Shown: in pieces, positions 17,504 through 26,412 of the stretch
Numbering within the stretch: the first letter of the stretch is position 1
How the letters are laid out: each line of letters begins with the position of its first letter
NCBI RefSeq assembly: GCF_900115685.1
Contig: NZ_FOXJ01000002.1
Span: 372,001-436,000, forward strand
Origin: Variovorax sp. 770b2
GTDB taxonomy: Bacteria; Pseudomonadota; Gammaproteobacteria; Burkholderiales; Burkholderiaceae_C
Length of the DNA: 64,000 bases
Direction: 5' to 3'
Program-made: the position numbers and the translations under genes
Notes under the pieces: generated by a model
What the model was told of the DNA's origin: nothing
What the model saw: the letters and a program-made list of their open reading frames with translations, nothing else
Database searches by the model: none

Positions 17504-18325
17504 CTAGCGCCAGGCGGGTTCGTTGGCGAGGCGCGACAAGGGGAAGCGGTCCACCTCGTGCAGCAATTCGACGAAGCGCCGGCCCACGTGGTCGAGCACC
17601 GCGGCGCCCTTCTCGGCCGTGGCGCGCGTGGCATCGCCGGCCGCGCCCGAGGGGTTGATGTCGTGCATCTGCCAGCCGAGCTTGCCGCTGGGCGTGATCG
17701 AGAGGAACTTGTTCTCGGCGGCCAGTTGCTCGGTCATCGAGCTGAAGTTCTGGAACTGGTCGCGCCGCACGTAGTCGGGCGTGAGGTGCAGCATCACCGA
17801 GCTTTCGAGGTCGCCCGCATGGATGCCGTGCTTGCCCTCGTGCGCGGTGAACAGGCCCTCGGGCAGGCCCAGCGTGTACCAGTTGGCGGCGACGACCATC
17901 ATGTCGTGTTCCTCGCGCAGGTCACGTGCCACGATGTCCATCACGCTCATCTGGCCGCCGTGGCTGTTGTAGAGCACCAGCTTGCGCACGCCGGCCTTCG
18001 CGACGCAGGCGCCGATGTCCTTCCACAGCGAGATCAGCGTGTTCGCCGACACGGTCAGCGTGCCCGGGTAGCGCGAATGCTCGTTGCTCTTGCCGTAGGG
18101 CACGGTGGGCAGGAACAGCACCGGCAGGTCGTCGGGCAGGTGCGGGAGCGTGGCGCGCACCATGCCGTCGATGGTGGCGGTGTCGGTGGACATCGGCAGG
18201 TGCGGGCCGTGCTGCTCGGTGGCGCCCACCGGCAACACGGCGATGAGCCGTTCGCGGTCCAGGCGGGAGAACTCTTCGCTGGTCAGGTCGGACCAGAAGC
18301 GGCTGCGCAGGGGGGGCGGATTCAT
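17504..18325 (-). CDS. Creatininase family protein
   Basis: A 273-residue metal-dependent amidohydrolase of the creatininase/creatinine amidohydrolase family, whose members open cyclic amides such as creatinine or formamide-type intermediates. Metal-site motifs are present: PVGATEQHGPHLPMSTD (residues 32-48), NSHGG near 122, and HAGDLESSVML near 169. It is the first gene of the operon, with a promoter-like TTGACC box and a palindrome just upstream. Creatinine itself is not assured: no creatinase or sarcosine oxidase genes are nearby. With the importer, it more likely opens a ring or amide of the imported compound. Confidence 0.86.
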   Translation of the reverse strand: MNPPPLRSRFWSDLTSEEFSRLDRERLIAVLPVGATEQHGPHLPMSTDTATIDGMVRATLPHLPDDLPVLFLPTVPYGKSNEHSRYPGTLTVSANTLISLWKDIGACVAKAGVRKLVLYNSHGGQMSVMDIVARDLREEHDMMVVAANWYTLGLPEGLFTAHEGKHGIHAGDLESSVMLHLTPDYVRRDQFQNFSSMTEQLAAENKFLSITPSGKLGWQMHDINPSGAAGDATRATAEKGAAVLDHVGRRFVELLHEVDRFPLSRLANEPAWR

Positions 18326-18352
18326 CGGGGTGGTCCTTGTGACGCGACGGCC

Positions 18353-18383
18353 GGATGATGACTTAAATCATCCATTCGGTCAA
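18353..18383 (-). promoter_or_regulatory. Promoter and palindromic operator of the creatininase/ABC operon
   Basis: On the minus strand TTGACC (18378-18383) is followed after 17 bp by CATCAT (18355-18360), a plausible -35/-10 pair. A perfect 7-bp inverted repeat, GGATGAT (18353-18359) and ATCATCC (18367-18373), covers the spacer and -10, where a repressor would act. The -35 region also matches one half of the RutR consensus TTGACCAnnTGGTCAA. Confidence 0.45.
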
Positions 18384-18441
18384 AAAAAGTAGCTCAGCAA
18401 TTACCCGTACGCCTGTACGCCCGCCCGAAATCGCCATCCAA

Positions 18442-18459
18442 ACCAGATCAACTGGTCAA
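18442..18459. promoter_or_regulatory. Second RutR-like box
   Basis: The minus-strand sequence TTGACCAGTTGATCTG (18444-18459) agrees with the RutR consensus TTGACCAnnTGGTCAA at 11 of 14 defined positions. It also carries a perfect inverted repeat ACCAG/CTGGT with a 5-bp spacer (18442-18456). It lies about 120 bp upstream of the creatininase start and just after the autotransporter stop. The match is partial. Confidence 0.35.
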
Positions 18460-18469
18460 TGGCGCGCGG

Positions 18470-21094
18470 CTACCAGCGCAGCCGCATCCCCACCTGCCCC
18501 TGCATGCCGGACTGCTCGCCGTCGTTGCCGATGGCCCGCGTGTACGCGAGCCCGCCGTACACCGCCACCGTCTTGCTCACCTGCCCGACCACGCCCGCGC
18601 CGACTTCGAGCGCGCTCGCGTTGCGGCGGTTGCCGACCTGGTCGGTCGGACCGAAGAAGAGCGCGTTGGTGCCGCTGAAGGTGTGCCAGAGGTTGGCCTT
18701 GAGGTAGGGCTTCCAGGTGCCGCCCGCGGCGCTGAAGCTGCCCTCCAGCCGCGCGCCCAGGCGCCCCGTGACGGCGTTGTCGCGCTGGAAGCGCACGGTG
18801 GAAAGACCATCGTCGAAATCGTCGACCGAGCTGCGCTGCCAGATCAGCTGCACCTGCGGCTGCAGCGAGACGTTGTCGCCGAGCGCGAAGGGATAGCCGG
18901 CTTCGAGCGACGCGGTGATGGTCTTGCCGTGCGGCCGGCCGCCGCGCCCGAGCGTGGACTGCGCCTCGGTCTTGAAGCGCGTGGCCATGAGCACGGCGTC
19001 GCTGTACCAGCCGCTGGTTGCCACGCGGGTCCAGTACGCGCCGAGGCTGTAGCCCTCCACGCTCAGGCGCCCCGTGGCGGCGTTGGTCGCGCCGCCGGCC
19101 ACGCCGCTCGTGTCGCCGCTCGCACGCGTGTAGCCGCCGAGCACGCCGATGCGGTGGCGTCCGCCCGAGGCGTCCGTGCCTACGAGAAAGTCATGGCCCA
19201 GCTGCAGCCCGTGGATGTTGCCGTCGAACTGCGGATTCGCATCGCCGCGCAGGCGCTGCCGCGTGCTTTCCCCGAACACGCGGCCCCACGAGGCCTGCCG
19301 GCCTTCGCCTTGCTCACCTTCCGCGAGCAGCTGCTGGTCGCCTTGCCGGTCGTGAAAGCTGCCCAGCTGCGCGAGCCCGAGCTGGCGCACCACCAGCGGC
19401 ACGCTGCTGTAGAGCGCCACCTCGGGCCGGTACAGCTTGACCTGCTCGACGACGGGCGCTGACGCGCCCGGCGCGCCCGGCACGCCTGGCGTTTCGGCGA
19501 TGACTTCGAGCGCCTCGGCGAGAGAGCCCACCACCACGCCGCCGACCAGGTAGCCGTTGTTGCGCAGGTACCAGTTGTCCGGGTTGTTGCCGGCCGCGCC
19601 GCCGCGAAAGAGCCGGTAGGTGTACGCGCCGGCCTCGACCGGCTGGGTGAGCGAGAACGCGTGCGTTGCCGTGGTGCCGCCGTTGACCGTCTGCACCACC
19701 AGGATGCCGTCGGCCAGCGTCGGCGCGCCCAGGCCGCCGCGGTTGAGCACGCGGATGGCGGTGCCGCCCGAGGCTGCGCCGCCGTCGATCACCAGCCGGT
19801 CGGAGGGCGCGTTGTCGCCGGCCAGCACCGTGTTGATCTGCATCAGCGCGCCGTTGCCCAGGTAGTTGCCCCGCACCGTGAAGGCGCCGAAATTCACGCC
19901 GTCGTTCGGGCCGGGCAAAAGCGTGCCCTGGTTCGTCACGTTGCCGGCGAACGTGCCGGTGCCCGCGACTGTGGTGCCGGGGAGCACGGCGATGACCGGG
20001 CTTGTCAGCGTCGCGGGCAGGTTGAAGCGGCCCGATTCGATGCGTATCCCGTCCGAGAAAGTCGCATCGGTGAGCCACGACCATTCGGCGCCGCGCATCG
20101 TCAGATTCTGGAAATTGCGGAAGGCGTTGTCCACCGTGCCGCTGCCTTCCAGAAAGGTGTTCGCGATCGCATTGCCGCCATCGGCGCCGCCGCGGATGAC
20201 CGAGCCGGTCTGCAATATCAGCGTGCCGTTGCCGAGAGCACCCATGTAGATCGCGTCGCTGTTGCCGGCGCCGCCGTGGCCTTCGATGGTGCCCGCGTTC
20301 ACCAGCACGTCGTTGCCGTTCTGGCCGCGGTAGCCGTAGCCGTTGGCACTCGAGAGGAGGGCGCCGGCCCGGTTCTCCACGCGCGAGAAGAAGCTCAGGC
20401 CCAGCGTGTTGGCATGCACCGCGTCGGCCCCGCCCGAGGGCGAATTGGCGCCCGTGGTGGCGATGGTGCCGGTGTTGACCAAGAGGTTGGCCGCGAGGTT
20501 GCCGCCCTGCAGGTAGACGCCCTTGGCCGAGTTGCCGCTGGTCGTGATCGTGCCGTTGTTGACGATCGTGTTGCCCGGCCCCAGCGTGGAGATGCCGTGC
20601 GAGCTGCCGCCCGTGGTCGCAATGGAACCGTTGTTGGTGATGAGCGTGCGCGTGCTGCTGTTCGACGTCACCAGGATGCCCGAGGTGCCGCCGCTCGTGG
20701 TGCGGATGGCGCCGTTGTTGGTCATCGTGTTGTCGTTGCCCGTGGCGACCATCGCCGCGCGCGCCGAGCCCGAACCGCCCGAGACGGTGAGGGTGCCGTT
20801 GTTGGTGATGCTGCTGGCATCGCGCACCAGGAGGGCCTGCGTGGCATTGGTGGTCAGCGTGGCGCCGCTGTCCACGGTGATGGCGACGCCGGTGCTGCCC
20901 GGCGCGGCGATCACGCTGGCCGAGCCGGTCGTCGCGCCGCTGCAGACCACGCTCTGGCCGGTGGCGGGCGTCGCGGTGGGGCCGCACGCCGCGTGGGCCG
21001 CACTGCCCGTCAGCCCCGCGAGGGCGGCCACGATGCAGGTCAGGGGAAATGCCGGCGTGCGGCGGAAAGATCGGGCGCGCTGCTCCAGACGCAT
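18470..21094 (-). CDS. Autotransporter (type Va secretion) outer-membrane protein
   Basis: An 874-residue autotransporter. The N-terminus has a signal peptide to about residue 36 (LTGSAAHAA). The passenger, residues 40-570, is a likely beta-helix built from repeats ending in NNG or NTG followed by a short strand (for example ITNNGTLTV, MTNNGAIRT, ITNNGSIAT, IVNNGTITT). The C-terminal 270 residues form the translocating beta-barrel, with the segment WGRVFGESTRQRLRG and the final residues VGMRLRW ending in an aromatic, as required for BamA insertion. No protease or lipase active site is seen, so the passenger may be an adhesin or a biofilm factor. It has a long gap on both sides and is probably monocistronic. 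Confidence 0.88.
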   Translation of the reverse strand: MRLEQRARSFRRTPAFPLTCIVAALAGLTGSAAHAACGPTATPATGQSVVCSGATTGSASVIAAPGSTGVAITVDSGATLTTNATQALLVRDASSITNNGTLTVSGGSGSARAAMVATGNDNTMTNNGAIRTTSGGTSGILVTSNSSTRTLITNNGSIATTGGSSHGISTLGPGNTIVNNGTITTSGNSAKGVYLQGGNLAANLLVNTGTIATTGANSPSGGADAVHANTLGLSFFSRVENRAGALLSSANGYGYRGQNGNDVLVNAGTIEGHGGAGNSDAIYMGALGNGTLILQTGSVIRGGADGGNAIANTFLEGSGTVDNAFRNFQNLTMRGAEWSWLTDATFSDGIRIESGRFNLPATLTSPVIAVLPGTTVAGTGTFAGNVTNQGTLLPGPNDGVNFGAFTVRGNYLGNGALMQINTVLAGDNAPSDRLVIDGGAASGGTAIRVLNRGGLGAPTLADGILVVQTVNGGTTATHAFSLTQPVEAGAYTYRLFRGGAAGNNPDNWYLRNNGYLVGGVVVGSLAEALEVIAETPGVPGAPGASAPVVEQVKLYRPEVALYSSVPLVVRQLGLAQLGSFHDRQGDQQLLAEGEQGEGRQASWGRVFGESTRQRLRGDANPQFDGNIHGLQLGHDFLVGTDASGGRHRIGVLGGYTRASGDTSGVAGGATNAATGRLSVEGYSLGAYWTRVATSGWYSDAVLMATRFKTEAQSTLGRGGRPHGKTITASLEAGYPFALGDNVSLQPQVQLIWQRSSVDDFDDGLSTVRFQRDNAVTGRLGARLEGSFSAAGGTWKPYLKANLWHTFSGTNALFFGPTDQVGNRRNASALEVGAGVVGQVSKTVAVYGGLAYTRAIGNDGEQSGMQGQVGMRLRW

Positions 21095-21229
21095 GTCCTT
21101 GCTCCTTCTTGTTTTTGCACGGCCGCAGGGGCCGGGAGCGATCGATTATTCAGTGCAATTCACATTTGGGAAACACACGAACTTCCGTACTCACCGGGGC
21201 GCGGCCCGGTGTCCGCCCTGTATCGCCCC

Positions 21230-22855
21230 TCAGCGCCGCACGATGTAGCGCGTGACCACCGGCTGCGTCTCGCCGATGTGGAACGCCAGCCGGCGCTCCC
21301 GCAGCGCCATGTCGCTGGCCGTCGCGCGGTTGAAGCGGCGCAGGTGGTCGGTCCACGAGTCGTCCACGATCTGCTCCACGTAGCGGCTGGGCTGCGCGAT
21401 GTCGTGCAGCAGCTCCCAGCCGATGGCGCCCTGGCTCAGGCGCGCGCGGCGCGTCTGCTGCATGACGATGTGGAAGGCCGCGGCGCGCGCGGGCTCGATG
21501 AGGTATTCGACCGTGATCACCACGCGCCCTTCTTCCTGCGGCGCCTCGGCCGGCGGGCCGGCGGTCCAGCCGGCTTCGGCGGGGCTGGTGTCGTCCTCGC
21601 CGGTCACGTCGGTCACCCAGCGCAGGGCGATGAGCATCATCAGCGTGCCGCTCACGGCGGCCACCGCCAGGCTCAGGTTCAGCGCCGTGACGGTCGCCAC
21701 CTGGCCCCAGATGGCCGCCCCGATCGCGCTCGCGCCCATGATGGCCATCTGGTACATCGACATGCCGCGCGCCCGCACCCAGTCGGGCAGCGCGAGCTGC
21801 GCCGACACCGAGAGCGAATTGGCCACCGTGATCCACGCCATGCCGCCGAAGAACATCGCCGGCACCGCCACCCACGCGTTGGGCGCGAAGGCCATCACCG
21901 CCGTGGCGCCCGACTGCAGCAGCGTGCCGCGCAGCACCAGCTGGTCGCGCCCCATCGCCTGGCGCAGCCGCGGCAGGAACAGCACCGCGACGATCGCGCC
22001 CGAGCCCATCGCGGCCAGGAGCAGCGTGAAGGTGCCCGCGTCGCCGCCTTTCAAGTTGCGCGCCAGCAGCGGCAAGAGCGCGAGCAGCGCCGTCGAGTGG
22101 AAGAAGAAGATCGAGATGCGCGTGAGCACCGCGCGCATGCGCTGCGACTGCCGCACGAACTGCACGCCCACGCGCATGGCGCTCACGAGCTTTTCGCGGC
22201 CCAGCGGATTGGGCGTGTGCTCGCGCCGCCAGCGCAGCACCACGAAGCCCGAGGCCACCGACAGCACCGCGTTGAGCGCGAACACCCAGATGGTCCCCGC
22301 GCTCGCGATCAGCATGCCGGCCGTGAGCGGGCCGATGATGCGCGAGGCGTTCATCGCGATGCCGTTCAGGCCCAGTGCCGCGGGCAGCTGCGGGCGCGGC
22401 ACCAGTTCCGGCACGATGGCCGAGAACACCGGCCAGCGCAGCGCCAAGCCGATGCCGTTGGCGAAGGTGAGCGCGAGCAGGAGCGGCGCGGTCATGAGGT
22501 CGAGCGCCAGCGCCGCGCACAGCACGATGGCCGTGCCGGCCAGCCAGAACTGCGTGGCCACCAGCCAGCGCCGGCGATCGAGGATGTCGGCCAGCGCGCC
22601 GCTCGGAAGGCCCAGCAGGAACACCGGAAGCGTGGAGGCCGACTGCACCAGCGCGACCCAGATCGGCGAGGTGGTCAGCGAGGTCATCATCCACGCGGCG
22701 GCCACATCGTTCATCCACATGCAGATGTTGGCGATGAGCCAGGTGCTCCACAGCATGCGGAACACGGGGAGCTTCAGGGGCTCCAGGGCCGCGAACTTCG
22801 AGGGTTGCGGCCGCGTGGGCGGAAGGGGCGTCTCTTCGGTCGTTATGGGTGGCAT
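21230..22855 (-). CDS. MFS transporter (EntS-like, MFS_3) with C-terminal soluble domain
   Basis: A 541-residue major facilitator protein. Residues 25-420 form the twelve-helix transporter; the loop signature LLGLPSGALADILDRRR lies near residue 76. Members export siderophores or drugs; the substrate here is unknown. A cytoplasmic tail of about 110 residues follows (VVITVEYLIEPARAAAFHIV onward) and resembles an antibiotic-biosynthesis-monooxygenase-like ferredoxin fold seen on some members of this family. It starts 30 bp after the stop of the amino acid permease gene on the same strand and could be co-transcribed with it. Confidence 0.85.
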   Translation of the reverse strand: MPPITTEETPLPPTRPQPSKFAALEPLKLPVFRMLWSTWLIANICMWMNDVAAAWMMTSLTTSPIWVALVQSASTLPVFLLGLPSGALADILDRRRWLVATQFWLAGTAIVLCAALALDLMTAPLLLALTFANGIGLALRWPVFSAIVPELVPRPQLPAALGLNGIAMNASRIIGPLTAGMLIASAGTIWVFALNAVLSVASGFVVLRWRREHTPNPLGREKLVSAMRVGVQFVRQSQRMRAVLTRISIFFFHSTALLALLPLLARNLKGGDAGTFTLLLAAMGSGAIVAVLFLPRLRQAMGRDQLVLRGTLLQSGATAVMAFAPNAWVAVPAMFFGGMAWITVANSLSVSAQLALPDWVRARGMSMYQMAIMGASAIGAAIWGQVATVTALNLSLAVAAVSGTLMMLIALRWVTDVTGEDDTSPAEAGWTAGPPAEAPQEEGRVVITVEYLIEPARAAAFHIVMQQTRRARLSQGAIGWELLHDIAQPSRYVEQIVDDSWTDHLRRFNRATASDMALRERRLAFHIGETQPVVTRYIVRR

Positions 22856-22885
22856 GTGGCGCTATTGTGGCGCGCGGTTTTTTAC

Positions 22886-23659
22886 TCAGCCGCGGTCGCT
22901 GCGTGCCAGGCGGTGCTCGAGCCGTCGCAGCATCGTCGTGAGCACCAGCGTCATCACCCAGTAGATGACCGAGATCGCCAGGTACGGCTCCCAGTAGCGT
23001 GCATAGGCGCCGGCCACGGTGCGTGCCGCGTAGGCCAGCTCCGCCAGGCCGATGGCCGAGACCAGCGACGTGTCTTTCAGCAGCGCGATCGCGTTGTTGC
23101 CCAGCGGCGGCAGCATGCGGCGGAAGGCCTGCGGCAGCACCACGTAGCGCATCACCTGCGCGGGCGAAAAGCCGATCGAGCGGCCCGCATCGAACTGCCC
23201 GCGCGAGATCGACTGGATGCCCGCGCGGAACACTTCGGAGATGTACGCCGCCGAGTTGAGCGTGAGCGCCACCACGCCCGAGATGAGCGCGCCGTGCTCT
23301 TGCTTGAGCGTGCGCGCGAGCTCGCCGTCGATGAGGATGCCGGTGGCCGGATGGATGAACACCGGCATCACCGCGAAGTGGATCAAGAGGATCTGCACGA
23401 ACAGCGGCGTGCCCCGGAAGAAGCTCACGTACACCGTGGCCGGCCAGCGCAAAAAGAAACGCGCGACCCAGGTCCACGGCGCATGGCGCGGCTGCGCCAG
23501 GCGCGCGAGCGCGAGACACAGGCCCCAGCTCGAACCCAGCAGCACGCACACCACCGTCATGCGCAGCGTCATCCACGCGCCTTGCCAGAACAGGTCCTTG
23601 TATTCGACCAGGATGTCCCAGCGGAACCATCCGAACAAGAGAATGGGTTGTTCCATCAC
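22886..23659 (-). CDS. Polar amino acid ABC transporter permease (HisM/GlnP family)
   Basis: A 257-residue inner-membrane permease of the polar amino acid uptake family. About five hydrophobic segments are visible, starting near residue 25 (WMTLRMTVVCVLLGSSWGLC). The motif FFRGTPLFVQILLIHF near residue 79 and the ATPase-contact loop IGFSPAQVMRYVVLPQAFRR near 175 are typical. It belongs with the binding-protein gene 79 bp upstream, from which it is separated by a hairpin that may lower its expression. No ATPase gene is adjacent, so the complex probably borrows one encoded elsewhere. Confidence 0.9.
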   Translation of the reverse strand: MMEQPILLFGWFRWDILVEYKDLFWQGAWMTLRMTVVCVLLGSSWGLCLALARLAQPRHAPWTWVARFFLRWPATVYVSFFRGTPLFVQILLIHFAVMPVFIHPATGILIDGELARTLKQEHGALISGVVALTLNSAAYISEVFRAGIQSISRGQFDAGRSIGFSPAQVMRYVVLPQAFRRMLPPLGNNAIALLKDTSLVSAIGLAELAYAARTVAGAYARYWEPYLAISVIYWVMTLVLTTMLRRLEHRLARSDRG

Positions 23660-23681
23660 GTTGCCTTCACGTCATCTGTCT

Positions 23682-23713
23682 GAAAAACAAACGGCCGCTT
23701 CGAGGGCGGCCGT
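23682..23713 (-). terminator. Hairpin with T-tract between binding protein and permease genes
   Basis: Stem acggccgc (23691-23698) pairs with gcggccgt (23706-23713) around a 7-nt loop; on the minus strand it is followed by tttgttttt. It lies inside the operon, so it probably works as a partial terminator that keeps binding protein more abundant than permease. Confidence 0.7.
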
Positions 23714-23738
23714 GATCGGGTCACAGGTGCCGTGCGGC

Positions 23739-24512
23739 TCAGCGCACGTTCGGGTCCTTGTTGAACCACTTCTTGTAGATCGTGACGTAGCTGCCGTCGG
23801 CGCGCACGGCGGCCAGGCCCGCCGTGAGCTTGTCCAGCAGCGCCTTGTCGCCCTTCTTCACGACGATGCCGAAGCCCTCTTCGGGGAAGGACTTGTCGTC
23901 CAGCGTCTTCAGGTCGGCGTGTTGCGCCACGCGGTAGGCGATGACGCCGTTGTCGCCCATGGCAGCATCCACGCCGCCGCCGGCCAACTCCGAAATGATG
24001 AGCGGCGTGCTCTCGAAGCGGCGGATGTTGGGGCTGGTCTTGCCGAACTCGCGCGAGGCGATGTCGTCGGCGGTGGAGGCGCTCACCACCGCGATCTTCT
24101 TGCCGGCCAGGTCCTTCAGCGAGGCGACCGTGCTGTTCTTGGGAAGCGCGATCAGCTGGCGCGCCGCGAAGTAGGGCGGGGTGAAGTCGTAGCTCTGCTT
24201 GCGCTTGTCGTTGATGGTCACGCCCGAGATCACCAGGTCGACGTCGCCGTTGTTCAGCGCGCCGAAGATGCCGGTGAAGGGCGTGTTGACGATCTTGATC
24301 TTCAGGCCCTGCTGCTTGGCGATGGCGTTGATGATGTCGATGTCGAAGCCCACGATCTGCTTGTCCTTGTTCTCGAAGGCGAACGGGGCGTAGGTGGCGC
24401 TGGAGGCGACGGTGAGTTCGCGGTTCGGAGTCTGCGCCTGGGCGCCGAAGGCGAGCGTGACGGCGGCAAGGCCAACAAGGCCGGAAGCCAGGGCGCGGCG
24501 GATGGGGTTCAT
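23739..24512 (-). CDS. Polar amino acid ABC transporter substrate-binding protein
   Basis: A 257-residue periplasmic binding protein (SBP family 3). The signal peptide runs from MNPIRRALASGLVG to AQA near residue 26. The mature protein shows the usual motifs: SSATYAPFAFENKDKQIVGF, DIDIINAIAKQQG, DLVISGVTINDKRKQSYDF and the late LDKLTAGLAAVRADGSY. The start at 24512 gives the best signal peptide; an in-frame start 12 codons further upstream adds only charged residues. The ligand is probably a polar amino acid. The gene is divergent from the M28 peptidase gene, and no ATPase gene is linked. Confidence 0.9.
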   Translation of the reverse strand: MNPIRRALASGLVGLAAVTLAFGAQAQTPNRELTVASSATYAPFAFENKDKQIVGFDIDIINAIAKQQGLKIKIVNTPFTGIFGALNNGDVDLVISGVTINDKRKQSYDFTPPYFAARQLIALPKNSTVASLKDLAGKKIAVVSASTADDIASREFGKTSPNIRRFESTPLIISELAGGGVDAAMGDNGVIAYRVAQHADLKTLDDKSFPEEGFGIVVKKGDKALLDKLTAGLAAVRADGSYVTIYKKWFNKDPNVR

Positions 24513-24708
24513 TCGAGGGTCCTCTTTGTCCGCGGTGGCGGGATGCATGTGGTGGGCGGGGATTTTAGGCTTGCGCTATCGCACCGCCCGCACGGAGCGT
24601 GCCAGGGCGCGCGAGCTAACTAAGGTTCTCCGGGAGCGAGCGAGGGCATAGCGCGGCGGCCGCGGCTTGCTCACTAGCATCCGGGGCATCCCCATTCAGG
24701 AGCCTTGC

Positions 24709-26391
24709 ATGACCCTGCGGCCCGCCCTTTCATCGTTTCTTTTCGGCCTCGGCCTCGGCCTCGCATGGGGCACCGCCAGCGCGCTGGCTGCCGACCCGGC
24801 GCCGCGCTTCGATCCGCAGCGCCTGTCGCAGATCGTGAAGACCATCTCCGGCGACGACTTCGAAGGCCGCGCGCCGGCCACGCCGGCGGAGGCCAGGACG
24901 GTCGACTACCTCGTGGCCCAGTTCAAGGCCGCGGGCCTCGTGCCCGGCGGCGACCTGGAAGGCGGCCAGCGCGGCTGGACGCAATCGGTGCCGCTCGTGA
25001 AGACCGAATTCCGCGGCGCGCCGCAGTTCACGCTGCAGGTGGGCACGCAACGCGATGCGCTGGTGCAGGGCGAGCAGATCGCGGTGCGCGCTGCGATGGA
25101 CGGCTCCACGGCCGTCTCGATCCGAGAGGCGCCGCTGGTGTTCGTGGGCTACGGCGTGAGCGCGCCCGAGCGGCGCTGGGACGACTACAAGGGCGTCGAC
25201 CTGAAGGGCAAGATCGCGGTCGTACTGGTCAACGACCCCGACTTCGAAACCGGAAAAGGCGATTTCGGCGGCAAGGCCATGACCTACTACGGCCGCTGGA
25301 CCTACAAGTTCGAGGAGGCCGCGCGCCGCGGCGCGCTGGGCGTGCTGATCGTGCACGAGACCGCGCCCGCCGCCTACGGCTGGGCGACGGTGAAGAACTC
25401 CAACACCGCGACCATGCTCGACATCGAGCGCGACCGGCCGGCGGCGGTGCACCCGAAGCTGGAGGCCTGGATCCAGCGCGACGTGGCTGTCGAACTGCTG
25501 CGCCGCGCGGGCCTGGATTTCGAGGCGCAGAAAAAGCTCGCGCAGACGCGCGAATTCCAGCCGCAGGTGCTGAAGGACGCGAGCCTCACGGCCGAGTACG
25601 CGATAGCGCGCGAGGTGATCGTCTCCAGGAACGTGGTGGGCCGCATCGAAGGCAGCAAGCGCCCCGGCGAGACCGTGATCTACAGCGCCCACTGGGACCA
25701 CCTGGGCGTGGGCGCGCCCGATGCCAAGGGCGACAGGATCTACAACGGCGCGGTCGACAACGGCACCGGCCTCGCGGCGCTGATCGAGATGGGCCGCGCC
25801 TTCGCGAGCGCGCCCAAGAAGCCCGAACGCTCCGTCGTTTTCCTGGCCGTGACGGCCGAGGAGCGCGGCCTCCTGGGCTCCGAGTACTACGGCGCCAAGC
25901 CGCTGTATCCGCTGGCCAAAACCGTGGCGGTGATCAACATGGACGCGTTGAGCCCCGAAGGCCCGTCGCGCAACTTCAGCACCTCGGGCAGCGCCGCGTC
26001 GCAGCTGCAGGACCTGCTGGTCGATGAGGCCAAGGGCTTTGGCCTGGCCTACGCGCCGGACCCGCATCCGGAGGCCGGCTATTTCTTCCGCTCCGACCAT
26101 TTCTCGTTCGCCAAGCGCGGCGTGCCGGCGCTGTCTTTCGACTCCGGCGACGACTGGGTGGCGGGCGGTCTGGCGGCCGGCGAAGCGGCCAGCAAGGCCT
26201 ACACCGCCGACCGCTACCACCAGCCGGCCGACGAGTGGCGGGCCGACTGGTCCTTCACCGGCATGGCGCACGACCTGCCGCTGCTTTATCGCGTGGGCCA
26301 GATGCTGGCCAACAGCAAGCGCTGGCCCGAATGGGGACAGGGGTCGGAGTTCCGTGCGACGCGCGAGGCCAGCCGCAGCGAGCGGCGCTGA
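24709..26391 (+). CDS. Secreted M28 family metallopeptidase with PA-type domain
   Basis: A 560-residue zinc aminopeptidase-like protein. A signal peptide covers residues 1-26 (ending ALAA). Residues 125-270 resemble a protease-associated insert (VFVGYGVSAPERRWDDYKGV). The catalytic zinc ligands are in order: YSAHWDHLG near 326 (His and Asp), NGAVDNGTGLAAL near 347 (bridging Asp), AVTAEERGLLGSEYY near 385 (Glu pair), VINMDALSPEG near 408 (Asp), and SDHFSFAKRGVPAL near 468 (His). The protein probably trims peptides in the periplasm or outside the cell. The start has a caggag ribosome site. It stands alone, divergent from the amino acid binding-protein gene. Confidence 0.9.
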   Translation: MTLRPALSSFLFGLGLGLAWGTASALAADPAPRFDPQRLSQIVKTISGDDFEGRAPATPAEARTVDYLVAQFKAAGLVPGGDLEGGQRGWTQSVPLVKTEFRGAPQFTLQVGTQRDALVQGEQIAVRAAMDGSTAVSIREAPLVFVGYGVSAPERRWDDYKGVDLKGKIAVVLVNDPDFETGKGDFGGKAMTYYGRWTYKFEEAARRGALGVLIVHETAPAAYGWATVKNSNTATMLDIERDRPAAVHPKLEAWIQRDVAVELLRRAGLDFEAQKKLAQTREFQPQVLKDASLTAEYAIAREVIVSRNVVGRIEGSKRPGETVIYSAHWDHLGVGAPDAKGDRIYNGAVDNGTGLAALIEMGRAFASAPKKPERSVVFLAVTAEERGLLGSEYYGAKPLYPLAKTVAVINMDALSPEGPSRNFSTSGSAASQLQDLLVDEAKGFGLAYAPDPHPEAGYFFRSDHFSFAKRGVPALSFDSGDDWVAGGLAAGEAASKAYTADRYHQPADEWRADWSFTGMAHDLPLLYRVGQMLANSKRWPEWGQGSEFRATREASRSERR

Positions 26392-26412
26392 CGCGGCGCC
26401 GGGTCTTCGGTT

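Noticed and set aside
17504..18325. Naming the creatininase-family gene as a true creatininase
   Set aside because: The motifs fit the family, but the rest of the creatinine pathway is absent nearby, so the narrow name is not supported.
22999..23683. Plus-strand open frames over the amino acid permease
   Set aside because: They are arginine/histidine-rich shadows without ribosome sites, opposite a well-supported permease gene.
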